Below are positions 20,885-31,264 of a DNA stretch of 64,000 bases, one piece after another. This stretch comes from Lineus longissimus. Taxonomy: Eukaryota > Nemertea > Pilidiophora > Heteronemertea > Lineidae. Numbering within the stretch: the stretch's first letter is position 1; every line of letters begins with the position of its first letter. A program made the translations under genes and the position numbers. The notes under the pieces are model-generated. The model searched no databases. It was not told the DNA's origin and saw only the letters and a list, made by a program, of their open reading frames with translations. Where the stretch lies: NCBI RefSeq assembly GCF_910592395.1, contig NC_088324.1, forward strand, positions 6,846,953 to 6,910,952. Reading direction: 5' to 3'.

Positions 20885-23800
20885 CGTCGTCCGTTAGCAG
20901 GGCACGTTTCGTAACTGTTAGAGCTATTGAGTTGAAACTTAGTACACATGTACCCTTATGTAATGACACCTTGGAGACCAAGTTTCAGTCCGATTCGTTT
21001 CATTGTTTGGCCACCAGGGGGCCAAATGTTAAAAGTGAAAATATGCAATATCTCCCTTAATAGTAGTCGGGAAATTTTGAAAAAAATATGGTAGGTACTT
21101 CTAGCAAAGGTGCATCATATATCCTCCGGGTTTTTGATTTGACCTCCTTTTCAAGGTCACAGAGGTCAAATGGTGTAAATTGGCCGTTAGGATGTAATGA
21201 TGGCACGTTTCTAAACTGCAATGACTATTGATACCAAATTTGGTACACATTTACCCCTTAGTCAGGTGATCTCAGGGACCGAAGTTTGGTCCAATATGAT
21301 TCACCACTTGACCACCAGGGGGCAAAATCCAAAAACCTTAAAAATGTGATTATTCCTTAACTTCTTGCCCGATTGCCACCAATTTGATATCATGGGTACA
21401 TCTAACCACCATACAGTATATGTCACACAGGTTTTTAATTTGACCTTCTTGTCAAGGTCACAGAGGTCAAATGACGTAAATTCACCGTCAGGACGTAACT
21501 ATGGCACGTTTCTTAACTGCAATGACTATTGATCACAAATTAAGTACACATGTACCCCTTGGTCAGGTGATCTCAGGTACCGAAGTTTGGTGCGATCTGA
21601 TTTGCCGTTTGGCCTCCAGGGAGGGGGCCAAATCCTAAATTCATCAAAATGCCATTATTCCTAGTAATGACTTGCCCGATTGGCACCAATTTTATATCAT
21701 AGGTACATCTAATTCTAACAACCATTCAATGTATCACCCGGGTCTTCTTTAATTTGACCTACTTTTCAAGGTCACAGAGGTCGAATGTACTGTAAATTGG
21801 CCATTTTGGGGAAATTGTAATTGCTTGGACCTACATCAAACCTAACACTACATGACACAATACCATGCTCTTTATCCATCTTTCCTCCACATGAGGTGAG
21901 CACAATGGCCCTGGCCATTTCATTTCAATCAAAGACAACTATTGAACAACAATGTGTAACTTAATCTATTCATTTACTTGTATCATATATCTATACAGGA
22001 TAAGTTATATTGTTAACCTGCTCCTCACCGGACTTAATCTCATTCAGTATCAACAAGTCATTACCGACTGCCCATTGTCTCGGCACCTGAAAGAAATAAA
22101 CAACTGACTGAGACTCGAACCCGAAAATGCCTGAACATACATTTATTTCTGTACCGGTATGACACCATTTTTTTTCTGATGATTGCATGTGAAACACAGA
22201 CTTAATTTTCAGCCTGCGAGTAATTCTATGATTGGAAACGTACTTTACTTCATGTTCTTGGTGGATGTGTTTTACACAAGATGACATCGTGATTCGAGAA
22301 TCATCAAAGGAATAGTCAATTATGGTGCCGACAAAATGCACAGGGAATGCACGTCAGTGCATAATGCATTATCACATGTCCTTTGATGTCCGAACACGGT
22401 GCAAAAACAAACCATGTATCAAAATCTTCAACAAAGCCCACTCAAAACACTTTGTCCTTCTACTTTATACACACACAATGATTCGTATGCTAATAGACAA
22501 CTTATTTGATATACTTTGTAGCCGTAAAAACACCTAAATATGGCGAAAAGACACGTTCTTCAAAGCAAAATATCTCGAGATTCCCACCGTCAATCCGAAA
22601 TTCCCACGGTCAAAATTTCGCGTTCTGCGTCTTCTTTGTGCAGGTGGAAGTACGTCATCGGGGAATAAACCAATGAAAAGGGGGTTCACAAAGAAGATTC
22701 GGCGGCAAAACTTGCAAACCCAAGTGCAAATAATCAAACTGCGCATGCGCGAACTCGGAAAGTCGAGTGTAGATGGCGCCACCGCACAAGACCTGGGTTC
22801 TCGAGTTCGACCTGACCTGAACTAAGCAGTGCCATCAAAACTTGGGTGCAAAATTATGAATACCCCCAATAGGAATGATGCTGTGTGTACATTTACATAT
22901 ACATTGACAATGTTGGCTATTGTATGGGTTATCTCAAATCTATGCTACCTACAATGAAATCATATCAGGCCTATACAGTAGAACCTCTCTATTAAGGACA
23001 CCCTTGGGACTGACAAGTGCTGTCCTTAATAGAGAGGTGTCCTGATTTAGAGGTCAAATTGAATGGAAACAACCAAATTCAGACCAAAACTAGTGTCCTT
23101 AATAGAGAGATTGTCCTTAATAGAGAGGTGTCAGCTAAGAGAGGTTCTACTGTATTTCTTAAATAATTCCAGGTGTGAAAGGTGTTCAAGTGGAGGAGCT
23201 GTGGAGTCTTGATTTGGACAACCTGAAAAACCTAAAGTGAGTTTTAAAATGAATTAAAATTTGGCTTTTCGTTGCACTGTCTTTGTGATGAAATCCTGGC
23301 AATTGAGGTTGGACAAGGCCTCAGTTTTTAAATACATGTACCTTGTTCTTGAATGTTGCATTTGCACTGCAAGCCTGGAGTGGAACATTGTCAAAATTAG
23401 TTTCAAAAGGGTATACAGCAATTTCTTCACAAAAATTGACTCTTTTGCTAGTTTTGTGAAAAGGGACCCACACCAAATTGAAATTTATTGCATTGCGGCT
23501 GTAAATTTCGAGCCTTGCATTTGATAATTTGTGACCCGTTCTAGCAAAACCAGTCGCATGTCGCACATAAGATGAGCCTAGATGACACCAGGCGATAATA
23601 GAAGAAATTTATGTCGTCAGATTTCACAAAAGGCAGACAATAGTGAAATGAACAAACAGTCCGTCTCAACCTGCCAAGCTCAGAGCGACATGTGACTGGT
23701 TTTGCTGGAACGGGTCACATTTTATACCATCATAATGATTGATCCCAACCGAGTGTATTCCGAAAATCCTCGAAAATAAATAATTCAAATTAAATCAAAA

Positions 23801-26800
23801 AATTTCACATTTTTGCTACAAACTGCAAAGGCCGATAAAAATAATTCTAGTCTTTTCACCTTCTCATCCCTGCAGACCTGTCCACGGTTTGATCTTCTTG
23901 TTCAAATGGAAAGCAGACGATGAGCCGCAGGGATCGATCGTACAGGACAGCCGTCTGGAAAAACTATTTTTTGCGAAACAGGTAGTGATCATCTCTGGTA
24001 CCTTAAAATTTAAACCTCAGTCTTAAAGGCGGCCTACAGGCAAAACCTTGGGGAGCAAATTTGTGCTCTTCAGGTGACTTACATGTAAATGAAATCAGTA
24101 CAAAAATAAAAAGGGACTTATGCATCAATTGCCTTGATACCGAGTGAGTGGAGGGAAGGGCATTTGTATTGCTCGTACGAGATTTGCTTTATGCGAGATA
24201 GACTTCACCAGAGATTGTTCTAAATTCCAGGTGATCAACAACGCGTGCGCAACACAGGCAATCCTCAGTATTTTGCTCAACTGTCAGCATCCAGACATCG
24301 AAATAGGGAAAACGCTATCGTCTTTTAAGGATTTCACACAGTCATTTGACCCTGCGGTAGGTACTGCTACTATAAATGTTAGTTTTTCCTCGGTGGCTTG
24401 TTTATTGTATTTATCAACATGCACAACTCCTGGGGCACGAAACGTTTGGTATTTATGCCCCTGATAAGAGCTCTGCTGGTCCTTTAGAATTTTTTTTTTT
24501 TTCCATTTCAGACTAAAGGGTTAACATTGAGTAATTCTGACACAATCAAAGAAGTTCATAACAGTTTTTCAAGGTTTGTAATGTTCTCAATTCATACATG
24601 TTGTATGTTAACCTTAAAACTGGGTCGCTCACAAGTGCTGTCCTTGAAAGAGAGGTGTTCGGATTACAGAGGTCATATTGTATAGAAGCTGGGTTGCCGC
24701 CAGGGTTCGTTTTGAGGTCGGGTCAAAGAAACCTGTTTTTCAAAATAATGTTATTGGCTTTTTTTTCACGTAAGACCTTATAAGCATTTCCAGCTGATTT
24801 TTATCACATAAGTCGTACGTAGTATTCATTTTTGTATTCATCAATGTGTAAATCATTTGATTAACCTCTTGACTACCGCCAACCGCTATCAAGCACACAT
24901 GTTTACCCCCGACTGATTGAGCGATCGCTGTGATAAACCTTTTTTGTGTATTGTTTGGTATGATCTGGCTCGGCTCTACTGGTGTATAGTGACTCGGGCA
25001 TGTCGTCTGCTACCCACCAACCTGAACTGAGTCGTATAGATGGGGCTGCGGTGACGGCCAAGACAGAGGTCACGTGGCTGCACAGTAATACCAAAAAGGC
25101 CCCGGTAAGGGATGGTTCGAACGGTTTTCATGATACGTTTCAGTGTCCTCAACTTCTTTCACTTAGTTTTAGCGGAGACTCTGACGTAGCAACCCTTTTG
25201 GGACCACAACTGCTCTTTCGAGTAGAGAAGCATCCGCTTAACCTCTAGACTACCAGGCAGTTCGAACCGTTCCATACCGGGGCCTTTCTTGGTATTATTG
25301 TGCAGTCACGTGCATCTTGCAAAACCTCTGTCTTGGCCGCCACCGCAGCCCCATCTATACGACTTGGTTCATGTTGGTGGGTAGCAGACGACATGCCCGA
25401 GTCACTATACACCAGTAGAGCCGCGCCAGATCACCAAACAATACACACAAAGGTCTATTATAGCTACCGCTGAAGCGGTCGGTGGTGAACACGTGTATTT
25501 GATTGTGACCTCTATAGCAGTCGGCGATAGTCAATAGGTTAAAAGAGGTTCCCCTTTATTAAGAAGATCGCTTATCATTTCAGACAGCAGATGTTTGAGT
25601 TCGATCAGAAACAGTCGGGAAAAGATGACGATGTGTTCCACTTTATCGGGTATATACCTATTGACGGGCGGTTATACGAGTTGGATGGTCTGAAGGATGG
25701 ACCAGTCGACTTGGGTGCCATTGGTGACAAAGACTGGTTAGAGTTGATCAAGCCGATTATAGAACAGAGGATTCAAAAGTAAGTACCATACACAGAAATA
25801 TGTAAGCCGATAGTTATTTTAATCGTGATATTTAAAGGCCTACTCCATTTGTTAAAAATTTTGAATTTGTAATTGAATTTAAAAATGTCCAATTGCTAAA
25901 ATGCATACTGAATATAAATTTCAACATTGCCGTTGTGTAGGCTGATATACAAATACTATGAATACCAAGTTTAAACAAATTTGTATTCACAATAACTGCA
26001 CTACGGCATTGTGTATTAGTGGATTTCTATTCAACTGGACCACAAGTAATTACGAACGGCGTACCCCTTTAACGGTGTCGTTTTTTTAGTTCCTACCTCG
26101 CCCTTAGATGGCGATGGTGTGGTTCCTTCATTAAGTGCAGGAGACTCGCCTGCCTAACGGGGGAGTATCAAAGCCACATAGATCTACACGGTTTGGCCAT
26201 GAAGTTGCTGAAAATTTTCTAATTCTTTCAGATATAATGTAGATGAAATTCACTTCAACCTGATGGCGATAGTGTCGGATAGAAAGACAACGTACCAGAA
26301 ACGCCTTGATTTGCTTAGTAAACAAGTTCAGGATAGCGGCATGGATACGAATGATGTCCATGCGGAGGTGACGCATCTCAAGATGATGATTCTGGAGGAG
26401 GAAAAGAAAATGCTCAGATATAAGGTGGGCAAGAATGATTTTATGATACAAAATTATCAACAATATCATCGACATTCCTGATGATATCGAGAACTAAAGA
26501 TTAAAGGACATTTTCAGCTCTTGCGATGATACTTATGAACGGTATGCAAATGATGTCACAGTGGAAATGGCGGCGTTTGTAATTTGTGCAAGTTGCCTGG
26601 CAGGACATTGTCACCCGGGAAAATAACGTCGTGCCTATTTCATTTGCGGCCAAATGTTGCACCTGGTAAACATGGTTGAAAAACATCGATTTAACATAGT
26701 GTCAAACCCATTTGTGTACTTTTTATTACGGCCTTATTAGAGATAATCGTAAGAATATGTGGCCGCAAAACAAATTCAAGGTACAGGCCTGCCATTCAAA

Positions 26801-28203
26801 AATTATTAAAAACCCATTTTAAAGCCATTTTGGCCTTGGGTACTTGAAGAGTGAAGGAAGATTGTTGAGAGGGCTTGAAGGCCATTTGGAGGGCATCGAC
26901 TGCCATGCCATTTGTTCGTAATTACTTGTGGTAAAGTTAAAAATAGAAATCAACCAATACACAATGCTGTAGTGCAGTTATCATGAATACGAATTTGTGG
27001 AAAATTGGTATTTATAGTATTTGTATATCAGCCTACACAACGGCAATGTTGAAAATTATAGTCAGCATGCATTAACGCAATTAAATGTATTCAAATTCAA
27101 ATTTTTTTACGAACAGCGTAGGCCTATAATTCAAGCCCTGAATCTACTGTTACATATTGGTCACGAGACTAAATGAAAACTATAACAAAACTGTGAAAAG
27201 AAATGGCCACGGATATTTCTGTGTTTACGTATTTTTTCTTATTCTCACTCCAGACAGAGAATGTCCGGCGGCGACATAATTATCTTCCGTTCATCATGGA
27301 GCTACTAAAGATACTGGCCAAGGAAGAGAAGTTGGTTCCTCTCGTTGAAAAGGTAAGTCCGAGCATGTATGTACCAATCCAATTTATTCTCACTCTGTAG
27401 ATTAGATATGTCCATTACTCGGTCCAAGGCAAACAGTGTCCTACAATGAAATAGTGCTGACAGTCACACTAAACATACATCATCTTTGTATCGCTCTTTT
27501 CAGCCTCCTGAAATCTCTTAAAGCGGTACGCCGTTCGTAATTACTTGTGGTCCAGTTGAATAGAAACCCACTAATACACAATGCCGTGGTGGAGTTGAAT
27601 AGAAATCCACTAATACACAATGCCGTGGTGGAGTTATTATGAATATGAATGTGGTTAAACTTGGTATTCATAGTATTTGTATATTAGCCTACACAACGGC
27701 AATGTTGAAATTTATATTTTGTACGTATTTCCGCAATTGGACATTTTTAAATTTAATTACAAATTCAAAATATTTAACAAATGACGTAGGCCTTTAAGCC
27801 AGGGTGTGTGTGTTTGCGTGCCATACCAACTGGGTGCCAATTTTTTTTTTGTCTCAGTGACTCCATCTCTGGCCAGAGGTAGAGTCCATGCACTTGCAAG
27901 TGACTTCTTATGCTTGCTCTGGCATGGCCACTAGATGTTCTAAGTGTCATTCAAAGGACTTTTAAGTGCCAGGAATTTCCTTGAAAGCCACTCCAGTTCA
28001 TCCAGAAATACTATCTTGCCTGCTCTGACGTTGTCCCCAGGATCGAACCTGGGCCCTATTGCATGGTAACCAGCATTGTTAACCACTAGGCTTTTAGGCT
28101 TCTTGAAAAACCTGTGGAAACCTGAATATCCTTTCTGTTTTGTTTGCAGTGCATAGAGAAGACAGAGGAAAAGAAGCAGAAGGAGGGGTCGACGGTGAAG
28201 TGA
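19383..28203 (+). CDS. UCHL5: Ubiquitin C-terminal hydrolase L5 (UCH37)
   Basis: Cysteine-protease deubiquitinase of the 26S proteasome (through ADRM1/RPN13) and the INO80 complex. Nine coding exons: 19383-19455, 23173-23236, 23876-23981, 24231-24356, 24512-24573, 25584-25778, 26232-26424, 27254-27352 and 28150-28203. All junctions are GT-AG and the total of 972 nt stays in frame, giving 323 aa against about 329 in vertebrates. The catalytic triad is visible: Cys87 in VINNACATQ, His163 in DDVFHFIGYIP and Asp178 in RLYELDG, with Gln81 preceding as the oxyanion residue. The C-terminal exons carry the ULD-like coiled region (YQKRLDLLSKQ, RRRHNYLPFIMELLK) and a Lys/Glu-rich tail, the part that contacts RPN13 or INO80G. 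ATG at 19383 gives the canonical short N-terminus. The 3.7 kb first intron and intron 5 host transposons. It is divergent from the CISD3-like gene. Confidence 0.97.
19456..20310. other. UCHL5 intron 1, left part
   Basis: There is no gene. It holds a G homopolymer at about 20251-20268 and ends at the AACTA duplication of the next element. Confidence 0.5.
20790..20892. repeat. (GTC)n microsatellite
   Basis: About 30 near-perfect GTC repeats. The apparent poly-Arg frames on both strands are artefacts of it. Confidence 0.97.
21154..21783. promoter_or_regulatory. Three DR3 nuclear-receptor-like sites
   Basis: AGGTCACAGAGGTCA occurs at 21154-21168 and 21455-21469, and with one change at 21769-21783. 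Each is preceded by TC or TCA, so the first half-site reads like an extended NR5A/ERR site (TCAAGGTCA). Direct repeats of AGGTCA spaced by 3 are the classic response-element layout for VDR-type receptors. Sequence match only; activity is unknown. Confidence 0.5.
22976..23152. mobile_element. pogo-type MITE, family C copy 1
   Basis: The left end CAGTAGAACCTCTCTATTAA mirrors a right end ending AGAGAGGTTCTACTG, with TA on both sides. It is 177 bp, in UCHL5 intron 1. The internal part has repeated CCTTAATAGAGAGGTGTCCT blocks. Confidence 0.88.
23530..23719. mobile_element. MITE with 35-bp TIRs (TGTGACCCGTTC type)
   Basis: The left end TGTGACCCGTTCTAGCAAAA and the right end form an inverted repeat of about 35 bp with two or three mismatches, enclosing 190 bp with no ORF. 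It lies in UCHL5 intron 2. The target duplication is unclear. Confidence 0.85.
24617..24681. mobile_element. pogo-type MITE, family C fragment
   Basis: An internal fragment (CAAGTGCTGTCCTTGAAAGA and following) of family C without either end, in UCHL5 intron 5. Confidence 0.65.
24861..25542. mobile_element. Fold-back transposon, TTAA duplication
   Basis: Two arms of about 265 bp are imperfect reverse complements: 24865-25130 and 25257-25538. The tips read CCTCTTGACTACCGCC and CCTATTGACTATCGCC (reverse of the right end). TTAA flanks each side at 24861-24864 and 25539-25542. The loop is about 125 bp. No ORF is convincing. TTAA insertion is typical of piggyBac, Kolobok and Sola3-type systems. 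It lies in UCHL5 intron 5, where the transcript could form a long hairpin. Confidence 0.9.
25836..26068 (-). mobile_element. TTAA MITE, family A copy 1
   Basis: Reverse orientation, TTAA on both sides, tips AGGCCTACTCCATTTGT and ACGAACGGCGTACCCC. It lies in UCHL5 intron 6, directly after exon 6. Confidence 0.88.
26903..27126 (+). mobile_element. TTAA MITE, family A copy 2
   Basis: The left tip has lost its TTAA and outer bases; the body and the right tip ACGAACAGCGTAGGCC are kept. It lies in UCHL5 intron 7. Confidence 0.8.
27522..27793 (+). mobile_element. TTAA MITE, family A copy 3
   Basis: TTAA on both sides. A roughly 45-bp internal segment (CACTAATACACAATGCCGTG) is duplicated in tandem, making this copy longer than its relatives. 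It lies in UCHL5 intron 8. Confidence 0.88.
27841..28102 (-). mobile_element. tRNA-derived SINE, copy 1
   Basis: Reading the minus strand, GCCTAGTGGTTAACAATG resembles an RNA polymerase III A box and CAGGTTCGATCCTGG a B box about 40 bp on; the body ends in an A-rich tail (T run at 27841-27850 on the plus strand). It lies just upstream of UCHL5 exon 9. Confidence 0.78.
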
Positions 28204-28377
28204 TTGTAAGAGATGTAGCTGCTTCATTGGTCTGAGTGATATTTGTACGAGCTGGGTAGTGTGCTATAAGTCTGACTGTGTTCAGGGCCTATTGTTCGAC
28301 TCGGCAGCTGATTATCACTTCTAAAAGCTCTACCGTACGGTAACAACCGCGAGAAGTGTAAAAAAGCTCAGATTTCA

Positions 28378-28383
28378 AATAAA
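28378..28383 (+). other. Poly(A) signal of UCHL5
   Basis: AATAAA 175 bp after the UCHL5 stop codon. Confidence 0.7.
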
Positions 28384-31039
28384 ACATCCCTACTTGCCGT
28401 TTTAATTTAGCACCATCACTGGGCAGATTACCCTCAAGAATAACCCTCAACAATCCCTGATTATCACCCTGACTAAAAGGGGTGTTTATTGCAGGTGGAA
28501 TTTAAGTTGTTTGAGACTAATTGCAAAAAAAATTGGTGACAATCCAGTTCACTACTTTGGCTGGTATGTCTAATACTCAACGACGTATGGGCCTAAGGCC
28601 ACACCAATTTAATTGTTAGTTTAACGGATGTTTTGTAATGAAAAGGTGGATGATGAGGGCAGAATGAAAATAAAAATAGAATTTTTTTCTGTTGCTATTT
28701 TGCTGGTGAACATTCAACAGTCCTCATGAAAACACCATATTAGGAATTATTATAGTTTTGAAAAGCAGAATTTAAGACATCATTTTCCTCCAATTGCAGT
28801 TGCTTCAACATAACAGTCTGTGTTAGTTGCATTTTCTTGTTATATTCTGATGGGATCACCTCATGCAAAAATAATTTTATTTGAAGAATGCACTTTGGGG
28901 CATGAGGGAGGATTAAAAAAATTATTGGTTTTCAGATTTTTATGCACGAGGGAAATCCGTTAAACTAACTATTTAATTGGTGTGGCCTAAGGAGTAAAGA
29001 CAGTACCATTTCAAGCGATGTTATTGATATGAACGATTTTGGTAAATAAATGTACATTGTATAGCGTAAGAATTGTAGTATCGACGTATGACTATGAGAG
29101 CCAATGAGGAACCTGTGGAACTAAAAATCCAGATGGCAGCACCAGTACCAAAAGGTACACTTCCAGTGCATTTTCCATTAAAATCAAGTTTTGTTGATTT
29201 TCTCCCTAAAACTCCTCAAAATAGAATTAAGGACCAATAAAACAACATTTTTGGTGCCATTTCCCCATGTAGAGTAATTAAGGGATGACATACTCAATAA
29301 TCATTGACTCGGGAAATGACTTTTTCATTACAACCATGGTCCACTTGCCTGCAGGGCCCCCTATTGGCAGGTTTTGTTGTGCAGGTTCCTCATTATTGTG
29401 CCAGACTTCCATTCTACAGCCCACGGATGTTGGTTGTATGTTGGAGGCTGGACGTCTTTAGGATGTGCAGTTCACGCAGATACAAGGGACAGCCACGTCC
29501 ACTTATACAGTCGTGAAGAAACTCGCAGTGGATGGCCAACAACATTGTATTAATGTTTGGCGGTACTCTTCTGGCGGGTTGTAGCTGCCGCTCCCTGATT
29601 TGCCCCCTTGAGATCCCAAAACGGAAAAGTTCCAATACGAAATTGTTTTTAGTGACGTTTTATTTCGGTCAAACCACTTGGAATCTATAAAAGAGAGATG
29701 GTACAACATCACCGTGGAGAATCAACTGCACCCTCGCCGAACATAGTACAAATGGCATTATGATAAAAAGCCTTGATAAACTGTAGGCTTGATGGTGGCG
29801 CTATCTTGAAACACCTCATGTACAGGTCACGTGACCGCGCACCCTCGAACGTGTGTGGGGATTCCCATATGAATTCAGGGGGGCCACACACCTTAAAATA
29901 CACATTTTGCCTAGAATAACGCTCTCAGAAGCAAGGGCCTCTATATACGTCATTAATACATCTTATAGCTCAGTTGGAGCTCATGCAAGTCGCTAAAAGG
30001 GAGAGTTTTACTATATACCCCCCCCCCCCCCACCACCACCACCGCCACCACCACCACCACTTCTCGCTCACCAACCCTATTAACAAAGAGCTCCCTATCC
30101 AGGCCTGAGCCAATCTCATATCGGCACAGTTGGAGCTCATGCAAGTCGCTAAATGGGAGAGTTTTACAACTTTTATTTGACCGAGACGACAGAACGGAAC
30201 CTCGCCAAGACACATTCTTGAGACTCATTTGCAGGTCTGCACAAAAGGGCTGAATTTCTCATAAAATTAACAATGACATCATCATTGGACGGAGTAAACA
30301 TGATCTGGGCAATATATTCTTCGGTTTGATTTAGTCTTTTTTTAATAGCGAACTTACCACTTTGGGGGCTATTATTCGACTTCTTCTTTTGGACAAATCG
30401 GAAAGCGACAGCCTTGTTCTAAATCTCAAATGGCGAAAGCACTGCGCATGCCCAGGCCAGCTTCCTCATTAGCCATCATCAGCCTCACTAGTTGCGACCC
30501 TCGAAGCCAACGGGCTTGTAATATTTAATAGTTGTATTGTATTGTATATGTACTGAGAAGTTTGTATTTGCACCTTGCACTGTATCCCGCCGAGCACTAG
30601 ATCCGTAGATGGGGTTTATCGGGGCATATCAGTGGCGGTGGATTTGAACTCGGCTGGGCTTCTAGTGGGTTGTGCAGTGTGATCTATTGGAAATGCTGAG
30701 CAGATTATCTCGTACTTGCTCCCTTTAGTCTGGTGTAGGGTCACCAAAGAAGTTTTCTGAGTGACACCATGTGTAGCTCCATCATCCCAGCAAGTACCGA
30801 CAATAATAAGAAGAGACCACAATTTCACTTTCTACAGAAGTATATTCAAAATATATCTCGACATTTCTATGTAAAATGGCTGACAGTGAGTTTTAACTAA
30901 AAAAAGTCCGGCCAGAAAACACAATCATACATAATACATAGCAAGGTATTTCATTTCACGCCTACATGCAACAACCCTTGACATGACAACAATACCCTTT
31001 CATGAAAGTCAACTATACAATGCAGGCAAATTCATAGTT
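28384..31039. other. Intergenic DNA between UCHL5 and SLCO, left part
   Basis: I see no gene. It contains a 40-bp direct repeat with AGTTGGAGCTCATGCAAGTC at about 29971 and 30128, separated by a C/CCA-rich microsatellite at 30017-30060. Confidence 0.45.
29968..30172. repeat. Direct repeat flanking a CCA-rich microsatellite
   Basis: Two near-identical 40-bp blocks flank a C tract and (CCA)n, suggesting a local duplication. A CATTAATACATCT-type sequence precedes the first block. Confidence 0.7.
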
Positions 31040-31264
31040 TTAAAGGGGGGCTATAGGCAGGGGCAGTTGGGTTAAATTGGCCATCTTCGGGTGACTAATA
31101 ATTATGCACAGTAAGGACACTGGGTCATGTTTGATTCAGCTCTTAATATATTCGTTGTACAAGCGTGAATAGTTTTGACGTAATGTGAGATGGGAACGAC
31201 CCCTATTGCTGACATTGTGTACCTTTATCTTGCCTACCTAGCAGCTGCCTATAGTGTCCCTTAA
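31040..31264 (+). mobile_element. TTAA MITE, family B copy 1
   Basis: The tips AGGGGGGCTATAGGCAG and CTGCCTATAGTGTCCC are inverted and flanked by TTAA (31040-31043 and 31261-31264). It has no ORF. Confidence 0.88.

Larger units (their letters stand above)
20745..21922 (+). mobile_element. Helentron-like tandem element, copy D2
   Basis: It begins with a perfect hairpin (GCTCACCTC/GAGGTGAGC) at 20746-20769, then a long GTC microsatellite (about 20790-20885), then three units of about 300 bp, and ends ATGAGGTGAGCACAATGGCC. Each unit contains GGCACGTTTCTAAACTGCAA-type and CACCAGGGGGCCAAA-type blocks and the word AAGGTCACAGAGGTCAAATG. The architecture (terminal hairpin, microsatellite, central tandem units) resembles Helentron-associated elements. 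It has no coding capacity and is nested inside the 20311-22824 transposon. Confidence 0.75.
20311..22824. mobile_element. Non-autonomous DNA transposon with 5-bp duplication
   Basis: Inverted repeats of 29 bp lie at 20316-20344 (CAGGTCAGGTCGAACTCG...) and 22791-22819, with one mismatch. Both are flanked by AACTA (20311-20315 and 22820-22824). The left 420 bp contains many spaced CTCG/TCGAGT words forming small inverted pairs, and the right end has related ones (ATCTCGAGAT, GCGCATGCGC, AAGTCGAGTG). The element contains the nested D2 tandem element. No transposase is recognisable. A minus-strand frame at 22341-21991 has a possible acceptor but no known domain. A 5-bp duplication is used by Transib among known superfamilies, but the ends do not start with CAC, so the class is open. 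Confidence 0.85.

Noticed and set aside
20704-21060. Poly-arginine ORFs on both strands
   Set aside because: They are translations of the (GTC)n microsatellite; no start context, domain or splice support.
21991-22341. Minus-strand 116-codon frame inside the 5-bp-duplication transposon
   Set aside because: It has one plausible acceptor but no transposase motif; could be a relic, not supportable as a gene.
28020-28100. Candidate tRNA gene
   Set aside because: A and B boxes are present but no cloverleaf with an acceptor stem forms; the A-rich tail and dispersed copies show a SINE.
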